The notes: generated from the sequence alone by a model not told the origin. Positions 1 to 6,952 are shown, numbered from the stretch's first letter. The stretch: DNA of 9,620 nt from a bacterium (GCA_030431355.1 JAUIJG010000194.1:1-9620), one strand, 5' to 3'. A program made the numbers and translations.

Positions 1-7
1 ACTCAAT

Positions 8-1267
8 CTAAGTAGAGGTCAAAAGCTTGTCGTCGAACTCTCCGCCTACCCGCAGGCTGGCTTGAAGGTTCTGTACCCATTCCACAAGGTTGGGCTGGAC
101 TACCTTGGCCGGGTTGAAAACAACATCTTTGAGAATGTCATAGATAGCAGGGTCATGCCGTTCTAAGAAAAGACGACTCTCTTTGATGGTGAAAGCCGCT
201 ACACACTCAGCCCAGTATTCATGATGACTTGATCGAGCATATCCGGAGATGAAGAGACGATCCATGACCTGTTCGTGGGGTAAAAGCTCCGAAGCCCCAG
301 GATACTCGTCAGGCAGCGGATGCAACTCATCACACTTCTCTTTCCGCTTGTAATATAAGTCCTTGATTCTCTCCTGGGTAGCTTGGGACATCACGAATTC
401 GAGCTGATGTCCGAATTCATGGGCCACAACAAGATTCACTCTCACTTCACAGAGGGGCTTGTATTTGGTGTGAACCACCGCGAAACAACCATGTTCATAA
501 TATAGATTGATGTCCCGGTTGAACTCATCCTTGTCCAGGGTCACGTTTCCTGTTCGCACCCCGGTCTGTCCGGCGGCTCCATGCTTGACATTGCCCAGGG
601 CACAGTTGCCTTCTTTTTTGCGCACCACATGTAACAGTCCGCAGGAGGCCCAGAGTCTTAAATTCTCAAAAAGATATTTTTTTTGCTGGGCTTTGAGCTT
701 GTCATAGTCCATGAAATAACGGATAACTTCCCCGTCACCATAGCTCTTATCCGCTTTCATTAGCGGTCTCAACCACTCAAACTTAATATCTTCACCGTTG
801 CTTTTTTTGCCATTGAATACGGTATTAAGTTGGGTTGTCTCATCAAGCTTCACATGGGTGATGCGACTCTGCTTATCCCTTACGAAGATGTTGAGTTCAT
901 CATCCACCTCTCCAATCAAACTATGATCCGAGGCGGCGATTCTGCCATTGATCACATGGTAGAGCACGTTGTTGAACTTCATCGAGCCTGTCGGTCCCTT
1001 TGTCTGAGAGGGTAGAACAAGCTCCATTCCGTTGGAATCTATTCCTCTGAAGACACAACCTTGCACAGCTTCTATGGGGCGCAGCTTCTTGTAAGTACCA
1101 AGCAGACCCGATGTGTTTTGAAGATAACCGTCGTCATAGATGACCCCTGCCGGCTTGCCGTCCTCGTATATGCGACCGAAGTCGACGACGAGCATCTGAC
1201 CGCCCAGTTCTAGAAAGCCGCTTGGTCCTCGAACGGAGCTTGCCTGTACCTTGTCACTTACCGACAT
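8..1267 (-). CDS. Hypothetical zinc metallopeptidase, lethal-factor-like (ATLF/gluzincin-type)
   Basis: A 419-residue protein with no signal peptide or membrane segment, so probably cytosolic or exported by a non-Sec route. The C-terminal half holds the zincin motif HEFGH at residues 283-287 inside a hydrophobic helix (VNLVVAHEFGHQLEF). About 60 residues later comes SGYARSSHHEYWAECVAAF, with Tyr343 and Glu350. In anthrax lethal factor and related toxins the zinc ligands are the two HExxH histidines plus a downstream Glu, and a Tyr seven residues before that Glu lies in the active site; the Y-x6-E spacing here is the same. The N-terminal ~160 residues look beta-rich and carry two glycine-containing GRI...G repeats (residues 31-50 and 108-128). 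The ATG start has a modest GGTGAT Shine-Dalgarno-like sequence. The gene lies 131 bp after the transaldolase on the same strand with no clear terminator between, so co-transcription is possible. Substrate unknown. Peptidase fold is fairly sure, family assignment is inference. Confidence 0.75.
   Translation of the reverse strand: MSVSDKVQASSVRGPSGFLELGGQMLVVDFGRIYEDGKPAGVIYDDGYLQNTSGLLGTYKKLRPIEAVQGCVFRGIDSNGMELVLPSQTKGPTGSMKFNNVLYHVINGRIAASDHSLIGEVDDELNIFVRDKQSRITHVKLDETTQLNTVFNGKKSNGEDIKFEWLRPLMKADKSYGDGEVIRYFMDYDKLKAQQKKYLFENLRLWASCGLLHVVRKKEGNCALGNVKHGAAGQTGVRTGNVTLDKDEFNRDINLYYEHGCFAVVHTKYKPLCEVRVNLVVAHEFGHQLEFVMSQATQERIKDLYYKRKEKCDELHPLPDEYPGASELLPHEQVMDRLFISGYARSSHHEYWAECVAAFTIKESRLFLERHDPAIYDILKDVVFNPAKVVQPNLVEWVQNLQASLRVGGEFDDKLLTST
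884..1177 (-). repeat. Two degenerate GRI...G protein repeats in the zincin N-terminus
   Basis: Within the zincin gene, residues 31-50 (GRIYEDGKPAGVIYDDGYLQ, 1118-1177) and residues 108-128 (beginning GRIAASDHSLIGEVDDELNI, 884-946) align as GRI-x(7-8)-G-x-[IV]-x-D. This is seen directly at the protein level; the DNA is not repeated. The pattern suggests short beta-hairpin units, possibly a binding or targeting module. I cannot name the family with confidence. Confidence 0.4.
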
Positions 1268-1398
1268 GCTATCAATATCACCACGTAATTCAATTCAAAA
1301 CAAAAAGACGCGAAAGTGAAATTGTCTTGCCACAGAGGGCAGAATCCAAACCCTGCCCACTGATCCTAGTATAAACGTTTTTGCCGGGCAGATCTCGT

Positions 1399-2061
1399 CT
1401 ACTTAGCCGCTGCCAGCTTCTCCTGGGATTTCTTCCAGTCGGCAAGAAACTTCTCCATACCCTGATCCGTTAGGGGATGTTTGACAAGCTGCTTGAAGAC
1501 TTTATAGGGCATGGTCGCTATATCGGCACCAGCCAGAGCCACTCTTTGAACATGCTGGGGGGTTCTGATACTGGCAGCAAGAACATGGGTGTCCAGACCC
1601 TGTACTTCAAACATTTCAGCAATCTCTTCCACCAGATGGCAACCGTCCTGGTTAATATCATCCAGGCGTCCGATAAAAGGACTGACAAAGTAAGCGCCGG
1701 CTCTGGCAGCCAACAAAGCTTGGTTGACTGAAAAACAGAGGGTCACATTTACTTTTATGCCTTCGGACGCCAGGGTCGAGGTAGCTTGCAGGCCGTCCTC
1801 CGTAAGAGGACATTTGACCACCACATTCTCCGCCCAGGTGGCTATATCGCGACCTTCTTTAATCATGGTCTCGGCATCTTCCGCAGTCACTTCGGCGCTC
1901 ACCGGTCCATCCACAATCTCACAGATTTTTTGGACCAGGGTCTTGAAGTCTTTCTCTTCTTTTCCGACCAGACTGGGATTGGTTGTAACGCCGTCGAGAA
2001 CGCCCCAGGCGTTAATTTCAGCAATTTCGTCAACGTTGGCAGTGTCAAGGAATAGATACAC
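1399..2061 (-). CDS. tal: Transaldolase / fructose-6-phosphate aldolase-like (small TalC/FSA type)
   Basis: A 220-residue class I aldolase of the short transaldolase family, cytosolic, acting in the non-oxidative pentose phosphate pathway (dihydroxyacetone transfer between sugar phosphates) or as a fructose-6-phosphate aldolase. Family signatures are in order: Asp6 in FLDTAN, TTNPS at 26-30, the Schiff-base lysine Lys83 in [18 protein letters not shown] at 105-111, SPFIGRLDD at 127-135, ASIR at 163-166, and the C-terminal helix with [11 protein letters not shown]. The length is typical of the 210-230 residue subfamily and much shorter than E. coli TalB. The start is GTG at 2059-2061, preceded by AGGAG (2070-2074) with an 8-nt spacer; the protein begins directly at the first beta strand, which supports this start. 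Oddity: Cys84 follows the catalytic Lys where an aliphatic residue is usual. Sequence alone cannot decide transaldolase versus F6P aldolase activity. Divergent from the LCP gene. Confidence 0.93.
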   Translation of the reverse strand: MYLFLDTANVDEIAEINAWGVLDGVTTNPSLVGKEEKDFKTLVQKICEIVDGPVSAEVTAEDAETMIKEGRDIATWAENVVVKCPLTEDGLQATSTLASEGIKVNVTLCFSVNQALLAARAGAYFVSPFIGRLDDINQDGCHLVEEIAEMFEVQGLDTHVLAASIRTPQHVQRVALAGADIATMPYKVFKQLVKHPLTDQGMEKFLADWKKSQEKLAAAK

Positions 2062-2130
2062 GGTCGAAGCTCCTATGCAAAGGGAGAGTTAAAACTAGTT
2101 GAAATCTCATTGATACAAGAGTATAGCCCA

Positions 2131-2161
2131 TAGACTAACGAGCTAAGATCAATCTTATAAG
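2131..2161 (+). promoter_or_regulatory. Candidate promoter for the LCP gene
   Basis: TATAAG at 2156-2161 matches the -10 consensus in five of six positions. TAGACT at 2131-2136 is a four-of-six -35 candidate, but the spacer is 19 nt, which is long. It lies about 48 bp before the LCP start codon in the 147-bp divergent region. On the opposite strand a TATACT -10-like hexamer (2120-2125) could serve the transaldolase, without a convincing -35. Consensus matching only. Confidence 0.3.
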
Positions 2162-2208
2162 GGTTGTAAACATGTTAGCTATCCGGAGGCTTTGTTCGAG
2201 CAGCACCG

Positions 2209-3756
2209 ATGCCGAATCAATCTAATCATTCCTACTTTCCTACTTTGACCCAGGGACTTCTGGCCGCCGTATTCGGCGTCCTGTTAGGTCTTGCCCTCAG
2301 CTACGGCATGGACAGGGGTCGAGTCCAGGTAAGCAAGGCGCCTATAACCTCTGAGGGTTCCCAATCTTTAGTAAGTCAGAAAGTGGAGGAAGCCAAAAGT
2401 CTTCTTGATCCTTCTCGAATCAAGCTCTGGCCAACCCTCAATAATCGAACCAATATCCTTCTTATGGGAGTGGATAGCAACGGCAAGCACACAAAGAGAT
2501 TTGAAAACACTCGCTCGGACACGATGATCCTTGCCAGCATCGACCCCTTCAACAAAAAGGTCGGATTAATCTCCATCCCTCGTGATTCCAGGGTGAGAAT
2601 CCCGGAAAGAGAGGATCATCTAGACAAGATAAATGCCGCCCATGCCCTGGGGGGACCGGAGCTTGCCGTCAAAACGGTGGAAACAGCCCTTTCCGTTCCC
2701 ATCGATCATTATGTGGTCATCGACCGGGTCGGTCTCAAAGATGTATTTGAGATGGTGGGCCCGGTGGAAGTCAAAGTTGAGAAGCGAATGCGTTATAGAG
2801 ACCAGGCAGCGGGTCTGGATATCGATCTTGAGCCGGGAGTCCAGGAATTGAACGCCCAGCAGGTAGAACAATATCTCCGCTTCCGTTACGACCATAAAGG
2901 TGACATCGGTCGAATCGACCGCCAGCAGTGGTTCATGAGACAGGCCCAGAAAAAGTTGAGAGATCCGGCAGTCTTACTGAAAATCCCCCAACTGATACAG
3001 TTCGCCAGCAACTATGTGGTCACGGACATGACCGTCCAAGACATGACAGCCCTGACTGCTTTTGCAAAAGATCTCGGGTCGGACTCCATAGAGACCGCCA
3101 CCCTACCGGGAGAGGGTGAGACCATCCACGGCGGAAGCTACTGGGTCGTCAATCCGGAAGCGACAGCTCTGGTTCTCAAAAGACTTGCCGGGGTAACGCC
3201 ATCGGTTTCAAGAATCGCAGAGGCTACGTCCGACAGAATACCTTTGGATGGTGTCGAAGCAGATAGTGAGCTTGCCCAGGAGATAAGACCAGGACATAGA
3301 TCTTTTAGAAGCTTTATGAAAAATGACTATTCCTCCACCGCTGAAACCCTTGAGAAGCCTCTCTCGGTTGTGATCCGGTATCCCCGGGGCCAGGAAGAGA
3401 CGGCTAGAGATTTTGAGAACACCTTGAGCCAGGCCGGATACAGAGTTCGCTCTCTAATCCGCTGCCGTGTCAATGAATGCCAACATGAACAGATAGAGTT
3501 AAACAGCATCCGAGCCGATGCCGGCACCTCGGAGTATTTAAGAACCAAGTTTCCACGCCTCAAAGAATGGGCCATAGTCATGAACCCCCATGTGAGAACA
3601 AGAACAGACATGACCATTCTCATTACTCCGGATACTGCTCCTTTACTGCCTACCGACACGGTGAAAGCAACTCTGGATTATTCAATTCACGGATTTCATA
3701 CGGGAGAGATCAAGTCATCCGCTCCCCGAAACAAAAATTCCGGCTATAAAATTTAG
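2209..3756 (+). CDS. LytR-CpsA-Psr (LCP) family cell-envelope glycopolymer ligase with C-terminal LytR_C domain
   Basis: A 515-residue type II membrane protein. LCP enzymes move polyisoprenyl-pyrophosphate-linked glycopolymers (teichoic acids, capsule, other wall sugars) onto peptidoglycan outside the membrane. A short N-terminal tail is followed by one membrane helix (about residues 15-33). The LCP domain spans about 80-255: NILLMGVDS, the RSDT motif at 102-105, SIPRDSRV with Arg125 and Asp126, DKINAAHALGG, and RFRYDHKGDIGRIDRQQ (223-239), which hold the Arg/Asp residues that bind pyrophosphate and metal. A linker leads to a LytR_C-like domain at about 385-475 (LSVVIRYPRG...WAIVMNP...DMTILI). 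The only clear Shine-Dalgarno (GGAGG, 2185-2189) lies 19 nt before the ATG, which is unusually far; no better in-frame start is visible between them. The gene stands alone, so the polymer it transfers cannot be told from context. Family assignment is firm, substrate unknown. Confidence 0.93.
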   Translation: MPNQSNHSYFPTLTQGLLAAVFGVLLGLALSYGMDRGRVQVSKAPITSEGSQSLVSQKVEEAKSLLDPSRIKLWPTLNNRTNILLMGVDSNGKHTKRFENTRSDTMILASIDPFNKKVGLISIPRDSRVRIPEREDHLDKINAAHALGGPELAVKTVETALSVPIDHYVVIDRVGLKDVFEMVGPVEVKVEKRMRYRDQAAGLDIDLEPGVQELNAQQVEQYLRFRYDHKGDIGRIDRQQWFMRQAQKKLRDPAVLLKIPQLIQFASNYVVTDMTVQDMTALTAFAKDLGSDSIETATLPGEGETIHGGSYWVVNPEATALVLKRLAGVTPSVSRIAEATSDRIPLDGVEADSELAQEIRPGHRSFRSFMKNDYSSTAETLEKPLSVVIRYPRGQEETARDFENTLSQAGYRVRSLIRCRVNECQHEQIELNSIRADAGTSEYLRTKFPRLKEWAIVMNPHVRTRTDMTILITPDTAPLLPTDTVKATLDYSIHGFHTGEIKSSAPRNKNSGYKI

Positions 3757-3768
3757 TCCGATTACAGG

Positions 3769-4101
3769 CTAGAGTCCTTTTTCATCGGCGCTGGCTGCGG
3801 TGAGAACCGGGGCAGCAATCGCGTTGGCTTGCCTGGTTATGTAGCCGTCCGGATTATATGCGTACTGGTGAAATAGAGCGGCTCCTGAGGCCACGGTTGC
3901 CACAAGAAGTAGTCCCCAAAGCGAACTGGGATACTGCTTCTTATACGGTGCCGAGATAGCATCCAACTTCTTACCGAGATCAATAAAGTTGGTGTCGTAA
4001 TAAAGGTCGTGGTATTCAAGATCGCTGAATCGACAGCTTCGACACGACTCGACACCGCCGGTCATGGCAGCTCCACATTTACGACAAACTACAAATCTCA
4101 T
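3769..4101 (-). CDS. Small zinc-ribbon protein with one transmembrane segment
   Basis: Unrecognised small protein. Reading from the ATG at 4099-4101 it has 110 residues. It opens with a zinc ribbon, CRKC then CRSC (C-x2-C-x10-C-x2-C), then a charged/aromatic linker, one hydrophobic helix (SSLWGLLLVATVASGAALF) and a ~30-residue tail. The likely topology is a cytosolic zinc ribbon anchored to the inner membrane. The frame stays open to an upstream ATG at 4146, which would add 15 residues (MITLFPCRTG...). I prefer 4101 because AGGA lies about 11 nt upstream, the ribbon then starts at once, and the best promoter candidate (4158-4186) would place transcription start only about 5 nt before 4146. 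The gene converges on the LCP gene with a 12-bp gap and diverges from the membrane protein at 4253. Function unknown. Confidence 0.7.
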   Translation of the reverse strand: MRFVVCRKCGAAMTGGVESCRSCRFSDLEYHDLYYDTNFIDLGKKLDAISAPYKKQYPSSLWGLLLVATVASGAALFHQYAYNPDGYITRQANAIAAPVLTAASADEKGL

Positions 4102-4157
4102 TTCAAGTGTCCTAAAGCCGGTTCTACAGGGGAATAAAGTTATCATGAACCCCCAGA

Positions 4158-4186
4158 TTTATCACATTAATTAGCACGGTTTTCAA
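4158..4186 (-). promoter_or_regulatory. Candidate sigma70-type promoter for the zinc-ribbon membrane protein
   Basis: On the minus strand TTGAAA (complement of 4181-4186, five of six to the -35 consensus) is followed after 17 nt by GATAAA (complement of 4158-4163, four of six) with a TG extension just before it (TGTGATAAA). Transcription would begin near 4151, giving a leader of about 50 nt to the preferred ATG at 4101. Consensus matching only. Confidence 0.5.
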
Positions 4187-4252
4187 GCAATAGCTGATTA
4201 TCAGAGGCATTCGGCAACCGGGTGCCAATCAATATCAAAAGCGGTGATATCA

Positions 4253-4630
4253 ATGGAGATTATTAATCAGAGCCTCGGCTATTTATACATGGCATCGCTG
4301 GCTTTCAGCATTCCGGCAACCCTTTTGATAGCCCAGAGATTTACAGCGCTCCCGGATCAATATCCCGCGAAATATCCAGGCGGCGCATTGATAATAATCT
4401 TTCTTTTTCTGGGACTACTTTGGAATCAAGCCGACGATTTATATATCAATTTAGGAGCCAGTCTCTTCAATCTAGTGATACTATCACCGGTGCTATTCAC
4501 ATTATATTGCCACAAGAGAATTAAGGCGGAGAACTTCACCCCGCCAGGGGACTACGGAATTCTAAAAAATCTAAGCGTGTTTAACTCTCTTGTGCTCGCC
4601 GTGACGATACTCTTGAGACTATTTGCTTAA
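4253..4630 (+). CDS. Small four-helix membrane protein of unknown function
   Basis: Unrecognised. From the ATG at 4253 it has 125 residues and four predicted membrane helices at about 7-27, 43-57, 66-86 and 106-123, with short loops and a short basic segment (CHKRIKAE) after helix 3. It has no conserved catalytic motif that I can see. The start at 4253 is preferred because GGTGAT sits about 4 nt upstream; a GTG at 4244 in the same frame would add three residues and has no Shine-Dalgarno. Ile is often coded by ATA here (for example ATA-ATA within LIIIF), which looks AT-richer than the neighbouring oxidoreductase genes. It is divergent from the zinc-ribbon protein (about 150 bp between starts) and converges on the response regulator with only 4 bp between stop codons. 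It could be a lineage-specific protein. Confidence 0.65.
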   Translation: MEIINQSLGYLYMASLAFSIPATLLIAQRFTALPDQYPAKYPGGALIIIFLFLGLLWNQADDLYINLGASLFNLVILSPVLFTLYCHKRIKAENFTPPGDYGILKNLSVFNSLVLAVTILLRLFA

Positions 4631-4634
4631 AACC

Positions 4635-5426
4635 TCAGGAGATTTCCGCCAGGGTCTTTTTAGCTCTATCGGCAACGAAAACATTCTCGTCCTCGGCTAA
4701 TTTTTCCAGAATCGCCCTGGGCACATTATGATTTCCGGAAACTCCCAGCCGCACATCTTCGGAATCGTCGCCGGCCAAAAGTTCGAAAACTGAGTCCTGG
4801 GCTTTGGGATTTTCCAGGACAGAGAGCCTGACCTCACGGCTCTTGTCCGCCGCCAGCTTCATGAGAGTGTCGGAAGATATATTTCCATTTTCAGAAACTC
4901 GACAACGAACCCTCTCATTGTCATCGACAGCCAACTTCTCAAGCACCATGGATGATGTATGTGGATTGCCCGCCAAAACGATTCGCATATGCACGTCATG
5001 ATCCCCGTTTTTAGATTCCTTGTTCCCATGCTCGAGATCGTTTATCGCCTTCAATAGAGAAGAGAGCTTGTTGGAAGTCACCGGCTTGGCAAGATAATAG
5101 TTCATCTTCAAGCGCAGAGCTTCTTTCACGTCTTCGTCCCGCTGGGACACCGTCAAGACTACCACCGGAACGGTTCTCAGAAGGTCATCTTTGGAAATGT
5201 CCTCCATCACTTCGTGTCCGTTCTTTTTAGGCATGTTCAAATCGAGAAGAATCACACCAGGCAAATTCTTGTCAGCTTTTGCTTTCTCCAAAAAGGTCAT
5301 CGCTTCCTCACCGTCATTGACAACGGTAAGGTCGTACTCAAGGGAAGAACGCTTGAGAGCCTCTTCGGTCAATCGGACATCCGAAGGGGTGTCTTCCACC
5401 AGAAGTATTTCAATTTTGTTTCCCAT
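4635..5426 (-). CDS. Rcp1-type response regulator fused to four LRV/HEAT-like repeats
   Basis: A 263-residue cytosolic regulator. Residues 5-130 form a receiver domain of the Rcp1 (cyanobacterial phytochrome response regulator) type: acidic pair Glu11-Asp12, phospho-acceptor Asp62 in LLDLNMPKKNG, Thr92, and Lys114 in AKPV. After a Gly/Asn/Lys-rich linker, residues 147-263 contain four units of exactly 26 residues: VR (or MR/VA) at 147, 173, 199 and 225; Asn at 154, 180, 206 and 232; Leu-Ala/Ala-type positions at 165, 191, 217 and 243; acidic residues follow. This matches the VRxxVxxNP...LxxLAxD pattern of leucine-rich-repeat-variant (LRV) solenoids. There is no DNA-binding output domain, so output is likely by protein contact. 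The ATG has a strong TAAGGAG (5434-5440) with a 7-nt spacer, lying inside the end of the kinase gene; the two genes overlap by 17 bp, which indicates translational coupling. The receiver is certain, the LRV label likely. Confidence 0.92.
   Translation of the reverse strand: MGNKIEILLVEDTPSDVRLTEEALKRSSLEYDLTVVNDGEEAMTFLEKAKADKNLPGVILLDLNMPKKNGHEVMEDISKDDLLRTVPVVVLTVSQRDEDVKEALRLKMNYYLAKPVTSNKLSSLLKAINDLEHGNKESKNGDHDVHMRIVLAGNPHTSSMVLEKLAVDDNERVRCRVSENGNISSDTLMKLAADKSREVRLSVLENPKAQDSVFELLAGDDSEDVRLGVSGNHNVPRAILEKLAEDENVFVADRAKKTLAEIS
4638..4988 (-). repeat. Four tandem 26-residue LRV-type protein repeats
   Basis: Residues 147-263 of the response regulator. Counting gives an invariant 26-residue step between the VR pairs, the conserved Asn and the second Leu of LxxLA. 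The last unit runs into the C-terminus after VADRAKKTLAEI. The repeats diverge at the DNA level, so this is an old protein repeat and not a recent tandem duplication. Confidence 0.8.
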
Positions 5427-6921
5427 CGTCTAACTCCTTATCTGTTATCACCGCCGGTAACGTAAATAGAAATATAGAGCCCTGCCCCGGTTCAGATTCA
5501 ACCGATATGGTACCACCATGAGAGGTAACAATCCTCTTGCAAATAGCTAGGCCCATTCCGGTACCTGAATACTGTGTTTTACCATGTAGTCTGGCGAACA
5601 TGTCGAAAATCCTGTCCGAATATTTAGGTTCGAAGCCGATACCGTTGTCACGAACGGAAAAAAGCCACATGTCTCCGGATGAATCGACCTTGACTACCAC
5701 GTGGGGACGCCGGTCATCGCTTCTATATTTGATGGCGTTGCTCACCAGATTCAAGAAAAGCTGGTGAAGGTGAGACCGCTCCACCGCCACTTCCGGCAAG
5801 TCGTCGATCTCAAAGACAGCGCGTGTCTCTTTAATAGATTCGCTAAGATCTGCTAAAACATCCTCCATTACCAGGTTGCACTTAGTAGACTGATTGGTTG
5901 ACTCCGAGGCGTCTATATTTGAATGTTGTAGCACAGCTTGAATGAGGTTTTGCATCCTCTTGGTTCCATCTTTTATAAAGCCGATAAATTCCTCGGAATC
6001 TTTATCCAGCTTTCCTCGGGTATTCTCTTCCAATAGACCGGCGAATCCCTGCACCGCCCTCAGTGGCTCTTGCATATCATGGGAAGCTATCTTGGCAAAT
6101 TGCTTCAGCTCCTCATTACTCTTTAGAAGCGCTTCGGTCCTTTCGTCAACAAGCCTCTCCAGCTCGTCTTCAAGCTTTTTACGCTCGCTTATATCCCTGG
6201 CAAACGCACAGTAGATAAAATCATCATCCTCAATAATTTTGAAAACAACAAACTCTATGGCAAACTCTCTGCCGTCTTTGTGGGCAGCGGTGAACTCAAA
6301 ATTGAGACGTAATAAATCGGAGCGGTTGGCGGCAAACTGCTCGTCCACGGTCTTGGCGTAGTGAACCCTGAGATGGGGTGGAACTATTGAGGAGAGCGGT
6401 CTGCCCAACATCTCTTCCTTTGTCCATCCGAAGGTCTCTTCCGCTTTTCGGTTCCAGTCGGTGATAGCCCAGCTCGAATCAGCCGAGATAAAAGCATCAT
6501 AAGAGTTCTCCAGAATTATCCTCAGCCGCTTTTCACTTCGCCTTACAGTCCGCTCCACCTTGCTCTTCTCAATGGCGTACTCTAAGCGGCGAAAGATAGA
6601 TTCGTTGGAAGCCAACTCTTTGACGATATGACCTTCCGCTCCTTTCTCCACGGCTCCGTGGGCCAGGTCTTCTTCGCCAATCTCAGTGAAAATAATGATG
6701 GGAGCGTTTCCGCTGTATCTCTTCACTTGATAAAAACTTTCGAGCCCGACTGAATCAGGAAGGACTAAATCGAGCAGGATTGCATCGTATCGAGTGTTCT
6801 TCAGCCGAGACAGAGCCTCTTCCAGAGAAGCAGCATCCTCCACATCAAGCCCCCTTTTCTCAAGGCTTATGCTGATTGATAGAAGAAATGTATGGCTGCC
6901 TTCGACGACCAGGATACGCAA
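5410..6921 (-). CDS. Sensor histidine kinase, REC-PAS-HisKA-HATPase
   Basis: A 503-residue soluble kinase with no membrane segment. Order: receiver domain 1-120 (Glu7, Asp51 in ILLDLVLPD, Thr79, Lys101); a short helical linker; PAS domain about 130-246 ending in AFARDISERKKLE; coiled coil about 248-275; HisKA with phospho-acceptor His281 in ASHDMQEPLRAVQGF, the subtype found in phytochrome-like kinases; HATPase with N box Asn391/Asn395 (LNLVSNAIKY), G1 DNGIGF (425-430), F box IFDMFARLHG, and G2 GTGMGLAICKR (453-463). The receiver lacks the second acid of the metal pocket (Gly8 follows Glu7). There is no GAF/PHY chromophore module, so the signal is not evidently light; the N-terminal receiver suggests that the kinase itself takes phosphate or protein signals. 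The start codon is TTG at 6919-6921 with AGGAAG six nt upstream. It overlaps the response-regulator gene by 17 bp, which is almost certainly its partner. Confidence 0.95.
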   Translation of the reverse strand: MRILVVEGSHTFLLSISISLEKRGLDVEDAASLEEALSRLKNTRYDAILLDLVLPDSVGLESFYQVKRYSGNAPIIIFTEIGEEDLAHGAVEKGAEGHIVKELASNESIFRRLEYAIEKSKVERTVRRSEKRLRIILENSYDAFISADSSWAITDWNRKAEETFGWTKEEMLGRPLSSIVPPHLRVHYAKTVDEQFAANRSDLLRLNFEFTAAHKDGREFAIEFVVFKIIEDDDFIYCAFARDISERKKLEDELERLVDERTEALLKSNEELKQFAKIASHDMQEPLRAVQGFAGLLEENTRGKLDKDSEEFIGFIKDGTKRMQNLIQAVLQHSNIDASESTNQSTKCNLVMEDVLADLSESIKETRAVFEIDDLPEVAVERSHLHQLFLNLVSNAIKYRSDDRRPHVVVKVDSSGDMWLFSVRDNGIGFEPKYSDRIFDMFARLHGKTQYSGTGMGLAICKRIVTSHGGTISVESEPGQGSIFLFTLPAVITDKELDDGKQN

Positions 6922-6952
6922 TTGAATCTTCCTGTCTTTGAGGTATCAAATG

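Noticed and set aside
1337..1358. GGGCAG/CTGCCC inverted repeat as a terminator after the transaldolase
   Set aside because: The stem is only 6 bp with a 10-nt loop and no T-run follows on the minus strand; the 131-bp gap is best described as having no clear terminator.
1724..2092. Plus-strand 122-codon ORF opposite the transaldolase
   Set aside because: It is fully antisense to a gene with all family motifs, has no recognisable domain and no ribosome site.
3327..3659. Minus-strand 110-codon ORF inside the LCP gene
   Set aside because: Antisense to the conserved C-terminal domain of the LCP protein; no motif or ribosome site.
4217..4230. GGCA-N6-TGCC dyad between the divergent small genes
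   Set aside because: Only four base pairs plus imperfect flanks; too short to call an operator.
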